Of a DNA stretch of 56,640 nt, positions 34,818 through 43,739 are shown piece by piece. The stretch comes from Muribaculaceae bacterium (GTDB lineage: Bacteria; Bacteroidota; Bacteroidia; Bacteroidales; Muribaculaceae), in the NCBI GenBank assembly GCA_017624155.1, contig JAGANS010000071.1:1-56640 (forward strand). Reading direction: 5' to 3'. Within the stretch, counting starts at the first letter, position 1. Every line of letters begins with the position of its first letter. The notes beneath the pieces were generated by a model that had not been told where the DNA came from, ran no database searches, and saw only the letters and a program-made list of their open reading frames with translations. Position numbers and translations under genes: made by a program.

Positions 34818-36038
34818 ATGAAAGAATTTGTAATAAGTCAGGAAAGTTCGGAGAGGGCGGTGCTCGTGGGCCTTGTCAACGACAGTCAGGACGAGGCCAA
34901 GGTGAAGGAATATCTTGACGAACTGGAATTTCTCGCCGACACGGCCGGCGCCGAGACTGTGGGCCGTTTTACCCAGCGGCTCGATTACCCTAATCCGCGC
35001 ACTTTCGTCGGCAAAGGCAAGCTCGAGGAAATCAAGGCCTTTGTGGAGGCCAACGAGGTGGGCATGGTGATCTTTGACGATGAGCTAACCCCCAAGCAGG
35101 TATCGAACATCGAGCGCGAGCTTCAGGTGAAAATCCTCGACCGCACAAGCCTTATTCTCGATATATTCGCCCGCCGCGCCCAGACGGCCCACGCCAAGAC
35201 GCAGGTCGAGCTGGCACAGTACCAGTACCTGCTGCCGCGGCTCACACGCCTGTGGACTCACCTCGAGCGCCAGCGCGGCGGCATCGGCATGCGCGGCCCG
35301 GGCGAGACCCAGATCGAAACCGACCGCCGCATAATCCTCGACAAGATCGCCCGCCTCAAGGAGGAGTTGCGCTCGATTGACAAGCAGAAGAGCATACAGC
35401 GCAAGAACCGCGGCAAGCTCACCCGCGTGGCTCTCGTGGGCTATACAAACGTTGGCAAATCGACGCTGATGGACCTGCTGGCCAAGAGCGACGTCTTTGC
35501 CGAGAACAAGCTCTTCGCCACGCTCGACACCACAGTGCGCAAGGTAGTGATCGACAATCTGCCCTTCCTGCTGAGCGACACCGTGGGATTCATCCGCAAG
35601 CTGCCCACCGGTCTTATCGAATCGTTCAAATCGACCCTCGACGAGGTGCGCGAGGCCGACATACTGGTGCACGTGGTGGATATCTCCCACCCCAACTTCG
35701 AGGAACAGATCGAGGTGGTGAACCAGACCCTGCGCGACGTGTGCGGCGGTCAGGATAAGCCCACCATACTTGTATTCAACAAGATCGATGCCTTCAGCTA
35801 CAAACCCAAGGACGCCGACGACCTCACGCCTGCCACACGCGAAAACCTGTCGCTCGACGATCTGCGCGCCTCATGGATGGCCCGCATGAACGACAACTGT
35901 GTGTTCATATCGGCACGCACCGGCAAGAACATCGACGAACTCAAGCGCAAGCTCTACGACATGGCCAAGGAAATCCACCTCACCCGCTTCCCCTACAACG
36001 ACCTCCTGTACCAAAACTACGACGAAGACTCAGAATAA
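34818..36038 (+). CDS. hflX: Ribosome-associated GTPase HflX
   Basis: 406 residues. N-terminal HflX domain (about 1-195) with NPRTFVGKGKLEEI (59-72), the GGIGMRGPGETQIETDRR linker motif (154-171) and a coiled-coil. The G domain has the P-loop GYTNVGKS (208-215), a DTVGF G3 motif and a FNKID G4 motif. HflX binds the 50S subunit, splits stalled or heat-damaged 70S ribosomes and hydrolyses GTP. It lies 13 nt before the exported glycosidase gene, an unusual partner for a ribosome rescue factor. Confidence 0.95.
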   Translation: MKEFVISQESSERAVLVGLVNDSQDEAKVKEYLDELEFLADTAGAETVGRFTQRLDYPNPRTFVGKGKLEEIKAFVEANEVGMVIFDDELTPKQVSNIERELQVKILDRTSLILDIFARRAQTAHAKTQVELAQYQYLLPRLTRLWTHLERQRGGIGMRGPGETQIETDRRIILDKIARLKEELRSIDKQKSIQRKNRGKLTRVALVGYTNVGKSTLMDLLAKSDVFAENKLFATLDTTVRKVVIDNLPFLLSDTVGFIRKLPTGLIESFKSTLDEVREADILVHVVDISHPNFEEQIEVVNQTLRDVCGGQDKPTILVFNKIDAFSYKPKDADDLTPATRENLSLDDLRASWMARMNDNCVFISARTGKNIDELKRKLYDMAKEIHLTRFPYNDLLYQNYDEDSE

Positions 36039-36051
36039 CCAAAAGTATATC

Positions 36052-38334
36052 ATGAAGCACTTACTTATCACATTGGCGGCCATAACCGCCTTACCGGCTC
36101 TTGCAGAGGCCGACATCGTGGCCACGGACGCCTACCGCTGGCACGGCGACACCATCACACAGGGCGAATATATGGCTTATTCGCCCGACGGTATCAGCCT
36201 CATATCCACCTACTCGGCTCAACCGGGCTATTTCATGCCCGTCAGCAAAGAGTGGCACCTGAGCCGCGACATCTCGGCATATCCGCAGCTGTCGACACCC
36301 AACAAGCTCCACACCGCCATATACAACCTCGGCCTCGAGGAGATGATCAACGCCGTGGAGCCCGACACCACCCTGCGTACAGGCAAGGAATGGGCCGGTG
36401 TATGGACCCGCGACGTGTCCTATTCCATACTGCTCTCCATGGCCTATCTGCAGCCGGAGGCCTCGAAGATATCGCTGATGCGCAAAGTGACACCGACCGG
36501 GCGTATCATCCAGGACACCGGCAGCGGTGGCGCCTGGCCCGTGAGCAGCGACCGCCTTGTATGGGCCCTTGCCGCCTACGAGCTGTACAAAGTGACCGGC
36601 GACCGTCAGTGGCTCGAATATATATATCCCATAATCGCTGCCTCGGTGGAGGATGACCTGAAAGTGACCCAGTCGACCAACACAGGCCTTGTCAAGGGCG
36701 AAACCTCATTTATCGACTGGCGCGAACAGAGCTATCCCAGGTGGATGCAGACCGCCGACATCTACAACTCGGAGGCCCTCGGCACATCGGTAGTTCACGC
36801 CCGGGCCCTGCGCGTGCTGTCCGACATAGCCGCCGAACTCGGCCACAAGGCTGAGGCCAAGGAATATGCCGCCCGCTCCGAAGCCATCGCCAAGGCCATC
36901 AACGATCAGCTGTGGCTCGGCGACAAGGGATACTACGCAATGTACAACTACGGCCGCAACTTTCCCATCGTGAACCCTCGGGCCGAAACCCTCGGCGAAT
37001 CGCTGGCCATACTCTACGACATCGCCCCCGCCGACCGCGCCCGCAGCATCACCGAGAACAACCCCACCACGCCCTTCGGCGCAGCCATCTTCTTCCCGCA
37101 GATCGCCGACATGCCGTCCTATCACAACAACGCCCTGTGGCCCTGGGTAGCATCATACTGGGCGCTCGCCAACGCCAAGACAGGCAACGGCCGCGGAGTC
37201 CTCGAGGCCATCGGCTCGATATTCCGCCCCGCGGCACTCTTCACCACCAATAAGGAGAATTTCGTGCTCGACAACGGCGACATCGCCACCGAACTCAACT
37301 CATCCAATATGCTGTGGTGCCTGGCAGGCAATCTGGCTCTGACCCACCGCATCCTTTTCGGCATAAACTTCGAGAAAGACGGCCTCGCATTCCGTCCCTT
37401 CGTACCCGAGGCTCTCGCCGGCACCCGCACGCTCAGCGGCTTCAGATATCGCAATGCCACCCTCAACATCACCGTCAGCGGCTACGGCAGCATCATCAGG
37501 AGCTTTACCCTCAACGGCAAGAAGCATGAGCCGTTTATCCCGGCCGACTTCAAGGGCACCGGCGACATTGTGATAACCCTGGCCGACAACGACGTCGACA
37601 CCATGAAGGTGAACCACACCGCCAACGTCAAGGCGCCACTCACCCCGATCGCACGGCTTAGCCACAGCCCCGAGCTTGCAGGCGAGGGCATCCCCGTCAA
37701 CAACCTGCTCGAATGGAATCCCATCGAATACATCGGCCTCTACCGTGTGCTCCGCGACGGCAAACCCGTGGCCGAAACCCGCAGCACTACATTCGAAGCC
37801 ACCATTCCGGGCGAATATCAGGTAATCGGCGTCAGCACCGACTCGGTGGAATCGTTCGCATCCGAGCCACTGGCCAATTTCGACACTTTTGTCTACGAAA
37901 TGCCCGGCGAAACGACATTCCTCAACTCGCCCGAAATCTCCTACAAGCCCTCAGTACCCCTGCGCGGCTACCACGGCAAGGGATTTGTGGAAACCGATCA
38001 CACCACCGGCAATATCGAGCTGCCCATACCTGTGGCTGCCGACGGTGAATACGCCGTCACACTGGTCTACGCCAACGGCAACGGCCCTGTGAACACCGAA
38101 AACAAATGCGCCATCCGCACCATTGAGATTGACGGCACCCCCGTCGGCACAGTAGTGATGCCGCAGCGCGGCGTGGCCAACTGGAACGACTGGGGCCGCA
38201 GCAACAGTGTCCATACAGCTTTGAAAGCCGGTACACACCGCCTGTCGATCAGCTTCCGCCCTCAGGATGAGAATATGAATCTCGGCACAAACCATGCCCT
38301 TATCGACCGCGTTATATTACAAAAGATAAAATGA
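36052..38334 (+). CDS. Exported six-hairpin (alpha/alpha)6 glycosidase with C-terminal beta domain
   Basis: 760 residues from the ATG at 36052, which opens a signal peptide (1-20); the longer upstream frame is out-of-frame hflX. Residues about 90-480 form an (alpha/alpha)6 barrel like those of trehalase/GH63-type and glycogen-debranching-like proteins: GVWTRDVSYS near 117, DTGSGGAWPVSSDR, SFIDWREQSYPRWMQ and the HNNALWPWV segment with acidic residues suited to inverting catalysis. Residues about 480-600 are beta-rich. The last ~140 residues, with a WNDWGRS segment, look like a carbohydrate-binding beta sandwich. The CAZy family cannot be fixed from sequence alone. It overlaps the next gene at ATGATGA. 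Confidence 0.75.
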   Translation: MKHLLITLAAITALPALAEADIVATDAYRWHGDTITQGEYMAYSPDGISLISTYSAQPGYFMPVSKEWHLSRDISAYPQLSTPNKLHTAIYNLGLEEMINAVEPDTTLRTGKEWAGVWTRDVSYSILLSMAYLQPEASKISLMRKVTPTGRIIQDTGSGGAWPVSSDRLVWALAAYELYKVTGDRQWLEYIYPIIAASVEDDLKVTQSTNTGLVKGETSFIDWREQSYPRWMQTADIYNSEALGTSVVHARALRVLSDIAAELGHKAEAKEYAARSEAIAKAINDQLWLGDKGYYAMYNYGRNFPIVNPRAETLGESLAILYDIAPADRARSITENNPTTPFGAAIFFPQIADMPSYHNNALWPWVASYWALANAKTGNGRGVLEAIGSIFRPAALFTTNKENFVLDNGDIATELNSSNMLWCLAGNLALTHRILFGINFEKDGLAFRPFVPEALAGTRTLSGFRYRNATLNITVSGYGSIIRSFTLNGKKHEPFIPADFKGTGDIVITLADNDVDTMKVNHTANVKAPLTPIARLSHSPELAGEGIPVNNLLEWNPIEYIGLYRVLRDGKPVAETRSTTFEATIPGEYQVIGVSTDSVESFASEPLANFDTFVYEMPGETTFLNSPEISYKPSVPLRGYHGKGFVETDHTTGNIELPIPVAADGEYAVTLVYANGNGPVNTENKCAIRTIEIDGTPVGTVVMPQRGVANWNDWGRSNSVHTALKAGTHRLSISFRPQDENMNLGTNHALIDRVILQKIK

Positions 38335-38828
38335 TGAAACGAATCCTCCTCACCCTGTCAGCTGCGGCGATGGCCCTCGCCGCAGCTGCTCAGGTCAACA
38401 TCACCAAGGTCGACAAGGTGCAGCCTACCGACGAGATATTCATGGACATGGCAGTTACGGCGGCCTCACAGGCCAAGGCCTCGGGCCTTCCCGCATCCGG
38501 AGCCGTAATTATACTCAACGGCGCATGGAAGGCCACCGGTACCCCCGAAGGCGGCCTCACGCCCGAGGAAAACGCTATTCAGAAGACCCACAGCGCCCGC
38601 CTCACCGGTGCCAGAATATATACGGTAAACCAGCCCACCGCCGCAGCCCTCAACGCCATAATGCGCGCCGGTATCGAAACAGTATATTTCGTCAACTCAT
38701 CGGCCGATGCCGTGGCCGCAGGAATATATCCCGTTGAAGCCTACGACACGGCATCGCTCGACAGCTCCCTCAGGCCCGTACCGGCCTACCAGCTCTCATA
38801 CCCGCCGGCAGCAGCGATCATCAGATAA
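38331..38828 (+). CDS. Secreted cytidine/guanine-deaminase-like protein lacking the zinc ligands
   Basis: 165 residues. Signal peptide 1-21. The remainder follows the TadA/GuaD layout: the FMDMAVTAASQAKASG helix (37-52), the GAVIILNG strand (57-64), the HAE-type helix position near 77-83, the LTGARIYTV strand (91-99), the PCxxC helix position (102-110) and AGIETVYFV (113-121). The zinc-binding residues are replaced: the His of HAE by Thr77, and the two Cys of PCxxC by Thr103 and Ala106. Glu79 may be retained. It is probably not a zinc deaminase; a binding role is possible. It overlaps the glycosidase stop, so it is co-translated and co-exported with it. Confidence 0.65.
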   Translation: MMKRILLTLSAAAMALAAAAQVNITKVDKVQPTDEIFMDMAVTAASQAKASGLPASGAVIILNGAWKATGTPEGGLTPEENAIQKTHSARLTGARIYTVNQPTAAALNAIMRAGIETVYFVNSSADAVAAGIYPVEAYDTASLDSSLRPVPAYQLSYPPAAAIIR

Positions 38829-38864
38829 GAGAACCGCGCTGCAGTCATTTTCACCTATGATACG

Positions 38865-38888
38865 AACCATCGGGGAGCCCCGATGGTT
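38865..38888 (+). terminator. Terminator of the hflX-glycosidase operon
   Basis: Perfect 11-bp inverted repeat (38865-38875 with 38878-38888), 36 bp after the last stop codon, followed by a T/A-rich stretch (TTGTATTATAT). It ends 48 bp before the tamB start. Confidence 0.65.
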
Positions 38889-38936
38889 GTATTATATGTA
38901 ATTCATCCTATCGAAACCAGCTAATTCATCATCGCC

Positions 38937-41900
38937 GTGAAGGTCACCACATTTATATACAGACTTTTTAAAACAGCAGCATGGGTCCTTATGGGGATCG
39001 TGCTGCTGGCCGGTGCGCTTATTACTCTGCTCTACGCATCATGGAGCCAGGAGTACATACGGCAGTATGCCATAAAGATGATGAATCAGGGAGATATGAA
39101 GATACAGCTCGAATCGCTCGAACTCAGCTTTCCTCTCGACGTCCATCTCACCGGCCTCGCCCTCGACATGCCCGGGCAAAGTATCGCCGCCGGCCGCCTC
39201 GACGCCTCGGTAGGCCTGCTCCCGCTCCTGCGCGGCCATGCCATGATATCGCAGGCCGACCTCACCGACGGAGCATTTGTCATCGGCACACCCGATTCGG
39301 CCATGTACATGACCATCAAAGGCCGCACGATAACACTCAGCAATGCCGACGTTGCTCTGTCCTCGATGGACATCAGCCTCAACGAAGGCATCATAAAGGG
39401 CGGCCGCGTGTCTATGACTCTGAATCCCGACACAACCGCCGCCGACACTGCCGCAACCCCTCCCACACGCATGAGTATCGCCGTGCATCGTCTGATACTC
39501 GACGACTTCGCCTACAACATGCGCATGCTGCCCGCTATAGACTCGCTCGGCGCAGCCATCCCGGCTGCCACTGCGACCGACATCAGCATCGACCTGTACC
39601 GGCAGGCCATCTGTCTCAACTCATTTACCGGCTCCGGACTTGATGTATCATATATCGCACCCGACTCGGCCACAATAGCGGCAACACCCGTCATACCCAC
39701 CGACACCGCCGCTCCGTCAACCGCCCCGTGGACTATCACCATCGACTCTGTCGGATTCGACCGTTCACAAGCTCTCTACACCACCCGCGGGGTCAAACCG
39801 ATGCCGGGCCTCGACTTCACCTACATACAGGTCGACTCGCTCGACCTGCGCGTGAAAGACTTCTACAACCGGGCCTCGACGGTACGTGTGCCGCTGCAGG
39901 TCCACGGCACCGAGCGCTGCGGTGTGACGATCGACGCCTCGGGTACGCTCGATGTCGACTCGCTCGGCACAGGCCTCAACGGATTTAACGTATCGACCCC
40001 CGATGCCACCGGAATCGTGTTTGACGCTCTCATAGGCATGGGCGACATGACCACCGAGCCATCCACGCCCCTGCGGCTGAATCTCGACGGCCACCTTGCC
40101 CCCCGCGACGCTTTGAAGATGTTTCCGGCCTTCGCGCCATACCTGCTTACTCTGCCCCGCAACTCGCCGATACACGCCCGCGCCGATATCGACGGCACAG
40201 CAGGAGACCTCGACATCTCTGAGCTGAGCATCGTAGTCAACGGCATGGCACGTCTCGGAGCCAAGGGACGCTTGCTGAGTGTATTCGCCCCCCCGCGTAT
40301 CGGCGGCAGCCTGCAACTGAGCGGCGAGCTGTTGGACTTCAACCGGCTCAAGCCCGCATTCTTCGACAAATCATCCTCAGCCGGCTTCGATATCCCGCGC
40401 ACCGCCTTCACCGGCAATATCAACATGAATTCAGGCAATATCCGCGGCAAACTCGAGGGCCGCACCGGACAAGGCAAGATAAACCTCGCCGCCGACTGGC
40501 AGTCGCGCCTCGAGAACTATACCCTGCACCTCGTAGCCGACCGCTTCCCTGTCAACGCCTTCATGCCCCTGCTCGGCGTCGGCGAGATCAGCGCCACCCT
40601 CGATGCCGACGGTCACGGCTACAACCCATTTGCCAAGACCATGCGCCTTGACGCCACCCTCGACGTCACCAAGGCCATCTATCAGAAATACGACTACGCC
40701 GACATCTCCGCCAACGCACATTTGGCCGACGGCCACGCCGATATACGCCTCGAATCAAAGAATCCCAACGCGGTTCTTACCCTCGATGCCGACGGCAACC
40801 TCGACGGCGACACATATAGCTGGACAGCATCGCTCGACGGCCGTCACATCGACCTGCAGGCACTGGGGCTTTCGCCCACAAAGGCCGTTCTCGCCACCAC
40901 CCTCCACGCCACAGCGGCCATCACACCAAAAGACAACGAGATCGGCGCCAAGCTAACCCTTAACTCACTAACATACGACACCGACCCCGGCACAACAGTT
41001 CTTAAAAACATCGTGGCACGCCTCAATGCCAACGACTCGGTTACCAACATCTCGGCAGGCAATGGCGACCTGTACGCATTCCTGTCGTCGGAATCATCGC
41101 TTGACACTATCATGGCCCGCATGACCGGCCTCTCGGGCGTAATCGACAATGAAATCGCTACACGCACTATCAATGTGGAGCGGATACAGCAGGCCCTGCC
41201 ACCGTTCAACCTCGACATAACCGCAGGCAGCAACAACCTTATCACCGACATGCTTGCCGACAGCAAAACAACTTTCAGCTCACTGCATATCACCGCGGCC
41301 AACGACTCGTCGCTGTCGCTGAGCGCTGCCCTGCTCGGACTCGGCACACCTTCGATGCGGCTCGACACCATAACATTCGATCTCGCGCAGTATGCCGACA
41401 AGCTGATATTCGACGGGCGGGTGGAGAACCGGCCCGGCACATTCGACGAGTGGGCACATGTACGCCTCGACGGATACATGGCCGACAATACACTCGGCAT
41501 ACAGATCAACCAGCAGAACATCCAGGGCAAGGAAGGCTACGACCTGGGGCTTAAAGCCGAACTCAACGACTCCACTCTGCGCCTGATGCTCGATCCCGTC
41601 GATCCCACCATCGCCTACATGCCCTGGACCGTCAACGACGACAACTTCGTCACATGGTCGTTCGCTCACAAACATCTCGACGCCAACCTGCACATGCACT
41701 CCGACAAGTCATCGCTGGCGATATACACCGACCACGTCGAGGGTGACGACGACCATCAGGAAGCCCTCGTCGTCAACATCTCCGACATCAACATCTCCGA
41801 CTGGATCAGACTCAACCCATTCGCACCGCCCATAACCGGAAAATTGTCAGCCGACATTCAGGTGAGCGGCGAAGGCACCGACATCAACGGCGACGGCACC

Positions 41901-43739
41901 ATCACCCTCTCCGACTTCTTCTACGACCGACAGAAGGTAGGCGACATCCGTACAGACCTCAAAGTGAGCACTGACCTCGCAGGCCGTATACGCGCGGGTG
42001 CCGACCTTATGATCGACGGGCAGAAGACAATCACTCTGGCAGGCGCGCTCAACGATTCCACAGCCGGTTCGCCCCTGTCGATGGATCTGTCGGTGATACA
42101 TCTTCCTCTGCGCGTTGCCAACCCGTTCATAGGCACCGCAGCATCACTTAGCGGAGTTCTCAACGGCTCAATGGACGTATCCGGCTCGGCCACATCGCCA
42201 CGTCTCGACGGCTGGCTGCAACTCGACTCCGCAGCCATGCGCCTGGCCATGACCGGCACATCATATACGTTCAATAATGTAAAGATTCCGGTCGATTCAA
42301 GCCTTGTGCGGTTTACCGACTTCGCTATCAGAGGTACCAATGACAACCCGCTCACAGTCAACGGTACCGTCGACATACACAACTTCGCCGATCCTGACAT
42401 AAACCTGCATCTCAGGGCCGCCAACATGCAGATATGCAACACCCGCCGCGCATCCAAGGGTGCCGACATATACGGCAAAGGCTTCATCAACCTCAACGCC
42501 GACATACGCGGCAACATGAAATTCATGTCGGTCAACGCCGGCCTCACCATTCTTCCGGGCACCAATATCACTTATGTGATGACCAATGCCGAGAGCGCTA
42601 TCACCAACAAGGCCAACGACGACATGGTGAAATTCGTTAACTTCGCCGACACAGCCGCCGTACAACAGGCCGACAGCATCAGCCAGTCGCAACTCGCCAT
42701 GCTTATCGAGGCCACCCTGACCATACAGACCGGCTCAACCATCAATGTGGATCTGTCGTCCAACGGCCGCGACCGCGTGAGCATACAGCCCAACGGTACT
42801 GTCGACTTCTCCATGCAGCCCTTCGGCGAGCCGCGTCTCACCGGACGCATCAACATTCCAAAAGGATTCGTGCGATATACACCACCCGTATTGTCCGAGA
42901 AACTGTTCAACTTCGAGAACAACTCGTATGTGGCCTTCAACGGCGACATAATGAACCCGCAGCTCAATATACATGCCATCGACGTGCTAAGAGCCAACGT
43001 GACACAATCGGGACAGAACTCCCGTCTGGTCGACTTCGACGTACATCTCAACGTCACCGGCACACTGTCCAACATGAACGTGGGATTTGACCTCAGCACC
43101 GACGACGACATCACCGTAGCCAACGAATTGCAGTCGATGAGCGCCGAGCAGCGCGCCAACCAGGCCATGAACATGCTGCTCTACAACGTATATACCGGTC
43201 CCGGCACACGCGGCGACTCCAATCTGTCGGGCAACGCCCTCTATTCATTCCTCTCGTCGCAGCTCAACAACTGGGCCGCCAGCAATATCAAGGGCGTCGA
43301 CCTTACATTCGGCATCGACCAGTACGACCGCACCATCGGCGGCAGCACATCGCAGACCACCAGCTACAGCTATCAGGTATCCAAATCGCTGTTCAACGAC
43401 CGCTTCAAAATCGTGGTCGGCGGCAACTACTCCACCGACGCCAACGCCGACGAGAACTTCTCGCAGAACCTCATCAAGGACATATCGTTTGAATACTTCA
43501 TCAATAAGGCACAGACGATGTATGTGCGCCTGTTCCGCCACACGGGCTACGAATCGATTCTCGAAGGCGAGATAACCCGCACAGGCGTGGGCTTTGTATA
43601 CAAGCGCAAGCTCAACCGGCTGCGCGACCTGTTCCGCTTCCGCAGGTATCGCCGCCGGCAGGACCAGACGGCCTCGCCCGATGTGACCACGAATACAGAA
43701 ACGAACCTTAAACCCGCCGGTAATGAAAGCTCCAAATAA
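38937..43739 (+). CDS. tamB: TamB/DUF490-family envelope assembly protein
   Basis: 1600 residues, starting at GTG. An N-terminal inner-membrane helix (about 8-30) is followed by a very long periplasmic region of repeated amphipathic beta strands (AsmA/TamB beta-taco) and a C-terminal DUF490/TamB domain (about 1150-1560) with LSGVLNGSMDVSGSATSP and the closing SFEYFINKAQTMYVRLFRHTGYESILEGEITRTGVG segment. TamB-like proteins bridge the inner and outer membranes and carry phospholipids or assist outer-membrane protein assembly. It overlaps tamL by 17 nt, so the two are translationally coupled partners. Confidence 0.92.
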   Translation: MKVTTFIYRLFKTAAWVLMGIVLLAGALITLLYASWSQEYIRQYAIKMMNQGDMKIQLESLELSFPLDVHLTGLALDMPGQSIAAGRLDASVGLLPLLRGHAMISQADLTDGAFVIGTPDSAMYMTIKGRTITLSNADVALSSMDISLNEGIIKGGRVSMTLNPDTTAADTAATPPTRMSIAVHRLILDDFAYNMRMLPAIDSLGAAIPAATATDISIDLYRQAICLNSFTGSGLDVSYIAPDSATIAATPVIPTDTAAPSTAPWTITIDSVGFDRSQALYTTRGVKPMPGLDFTYIQVDSLDLRVKDFYNRASTVRVPLQVHGTERCGVTIDASGTLDVDSLGTGLNGFNVSTPDATGIVFDALIGMGDMTTEPSTPLRLNLDGHLAPRDALKMFPAFAPYLLTLPRNSPIHARADIDGTAGDLDISELSIVVNGMARLGAKGRLLSVFAPPRIGGSLQLSGELLDFNRLKPAFFDKSSSAGFDIPRTAFTGNINMNSGNIRGKLEGRTGQGKINLAADWQSRLENYTLHLVADRFPVNAFMPLLGVGEISATLDADGHGYNPFAKTMRLDATLDVTKAIYQKYDYADISANAHLADGHADIRLESKNPNAVLTLDADGNLDGDTYSWTASLDGRHIDLQALGLSPTKAVLATTLHATAAITPKDNEIGAKLTLNSLTYDTDPGTTVLKNIVARLNANDSVTNISAGNGDLYAFLSSESSLDTIMARMTGLSGVIDNEIATRTINVERIQQALPPFNLDITAGSNNLITDMLADSKTTFSSLHITAANDSSLSLSAALLGLGTPSMRLDTITFDLAQYADKLIFDGRVENRPGTFDEWAHVRLDGYMADNTLGIQINQQNIQGKEGYDLGLKAELNDSTLRLMLDPVDPTIAYMPWTVNDDNFVTWSFAHKHLDANLHMHSDKSSLAIYTDHVEGDDDHQEALVVNISDINISDWIRLNPFAPPITGKLSADIQVSGEGTDINGDGTITLSDFFYDRQKVGDIRTDLKVSTDLAGRIRAGADLMIDGQKTITLAGALNDSTAGSPLSMDLSVIHLPLRVANPFIGTAASLSGVLNGSMDVSGSATSPRLDGWLQLDSAAMRLAMTGTSYTFNNVKIPVDSSLVRFTDFAIRGTNDNPLTVNGTVDIHNFADPDINLHLRAANMQICNTRRASKGADIYGKGFINLNADIRGNMKFMSVNAGLTILPGTNITYVMTNAESAITNKANDDMVKFVNFADTAAVQQADSISQSQLAMLIEATLTIQTGSTINVDLSSNGRDRVSIQPNGTVDFSMQPFGEPRLTGRINIPKGFVRYTPPVLSEKLFNFENNSYVAFNGDIMNPQLNIHAIDVLRANVTQSGQNSRLVDFDVHLNVTGTLSNMNVGFDLSTDDDITVANELQSMSAEQRANQAMNMLLYNVYTGPGTRGDSNLSGNALYSFLSSQLNNWAASNIKGVDLTFGIDQYDRTIGGSTSQTTSYSYQVSKSLFNDRFKIVVGGNYSTDANADENFSQNLIKDISFEYFINKAQTMYVRLFRHTGYESILEGEITRTGVGFVYKRKLNRLRDLFRFRRYRRRQDQTASPDVTTNTETNLKPAGNESSK

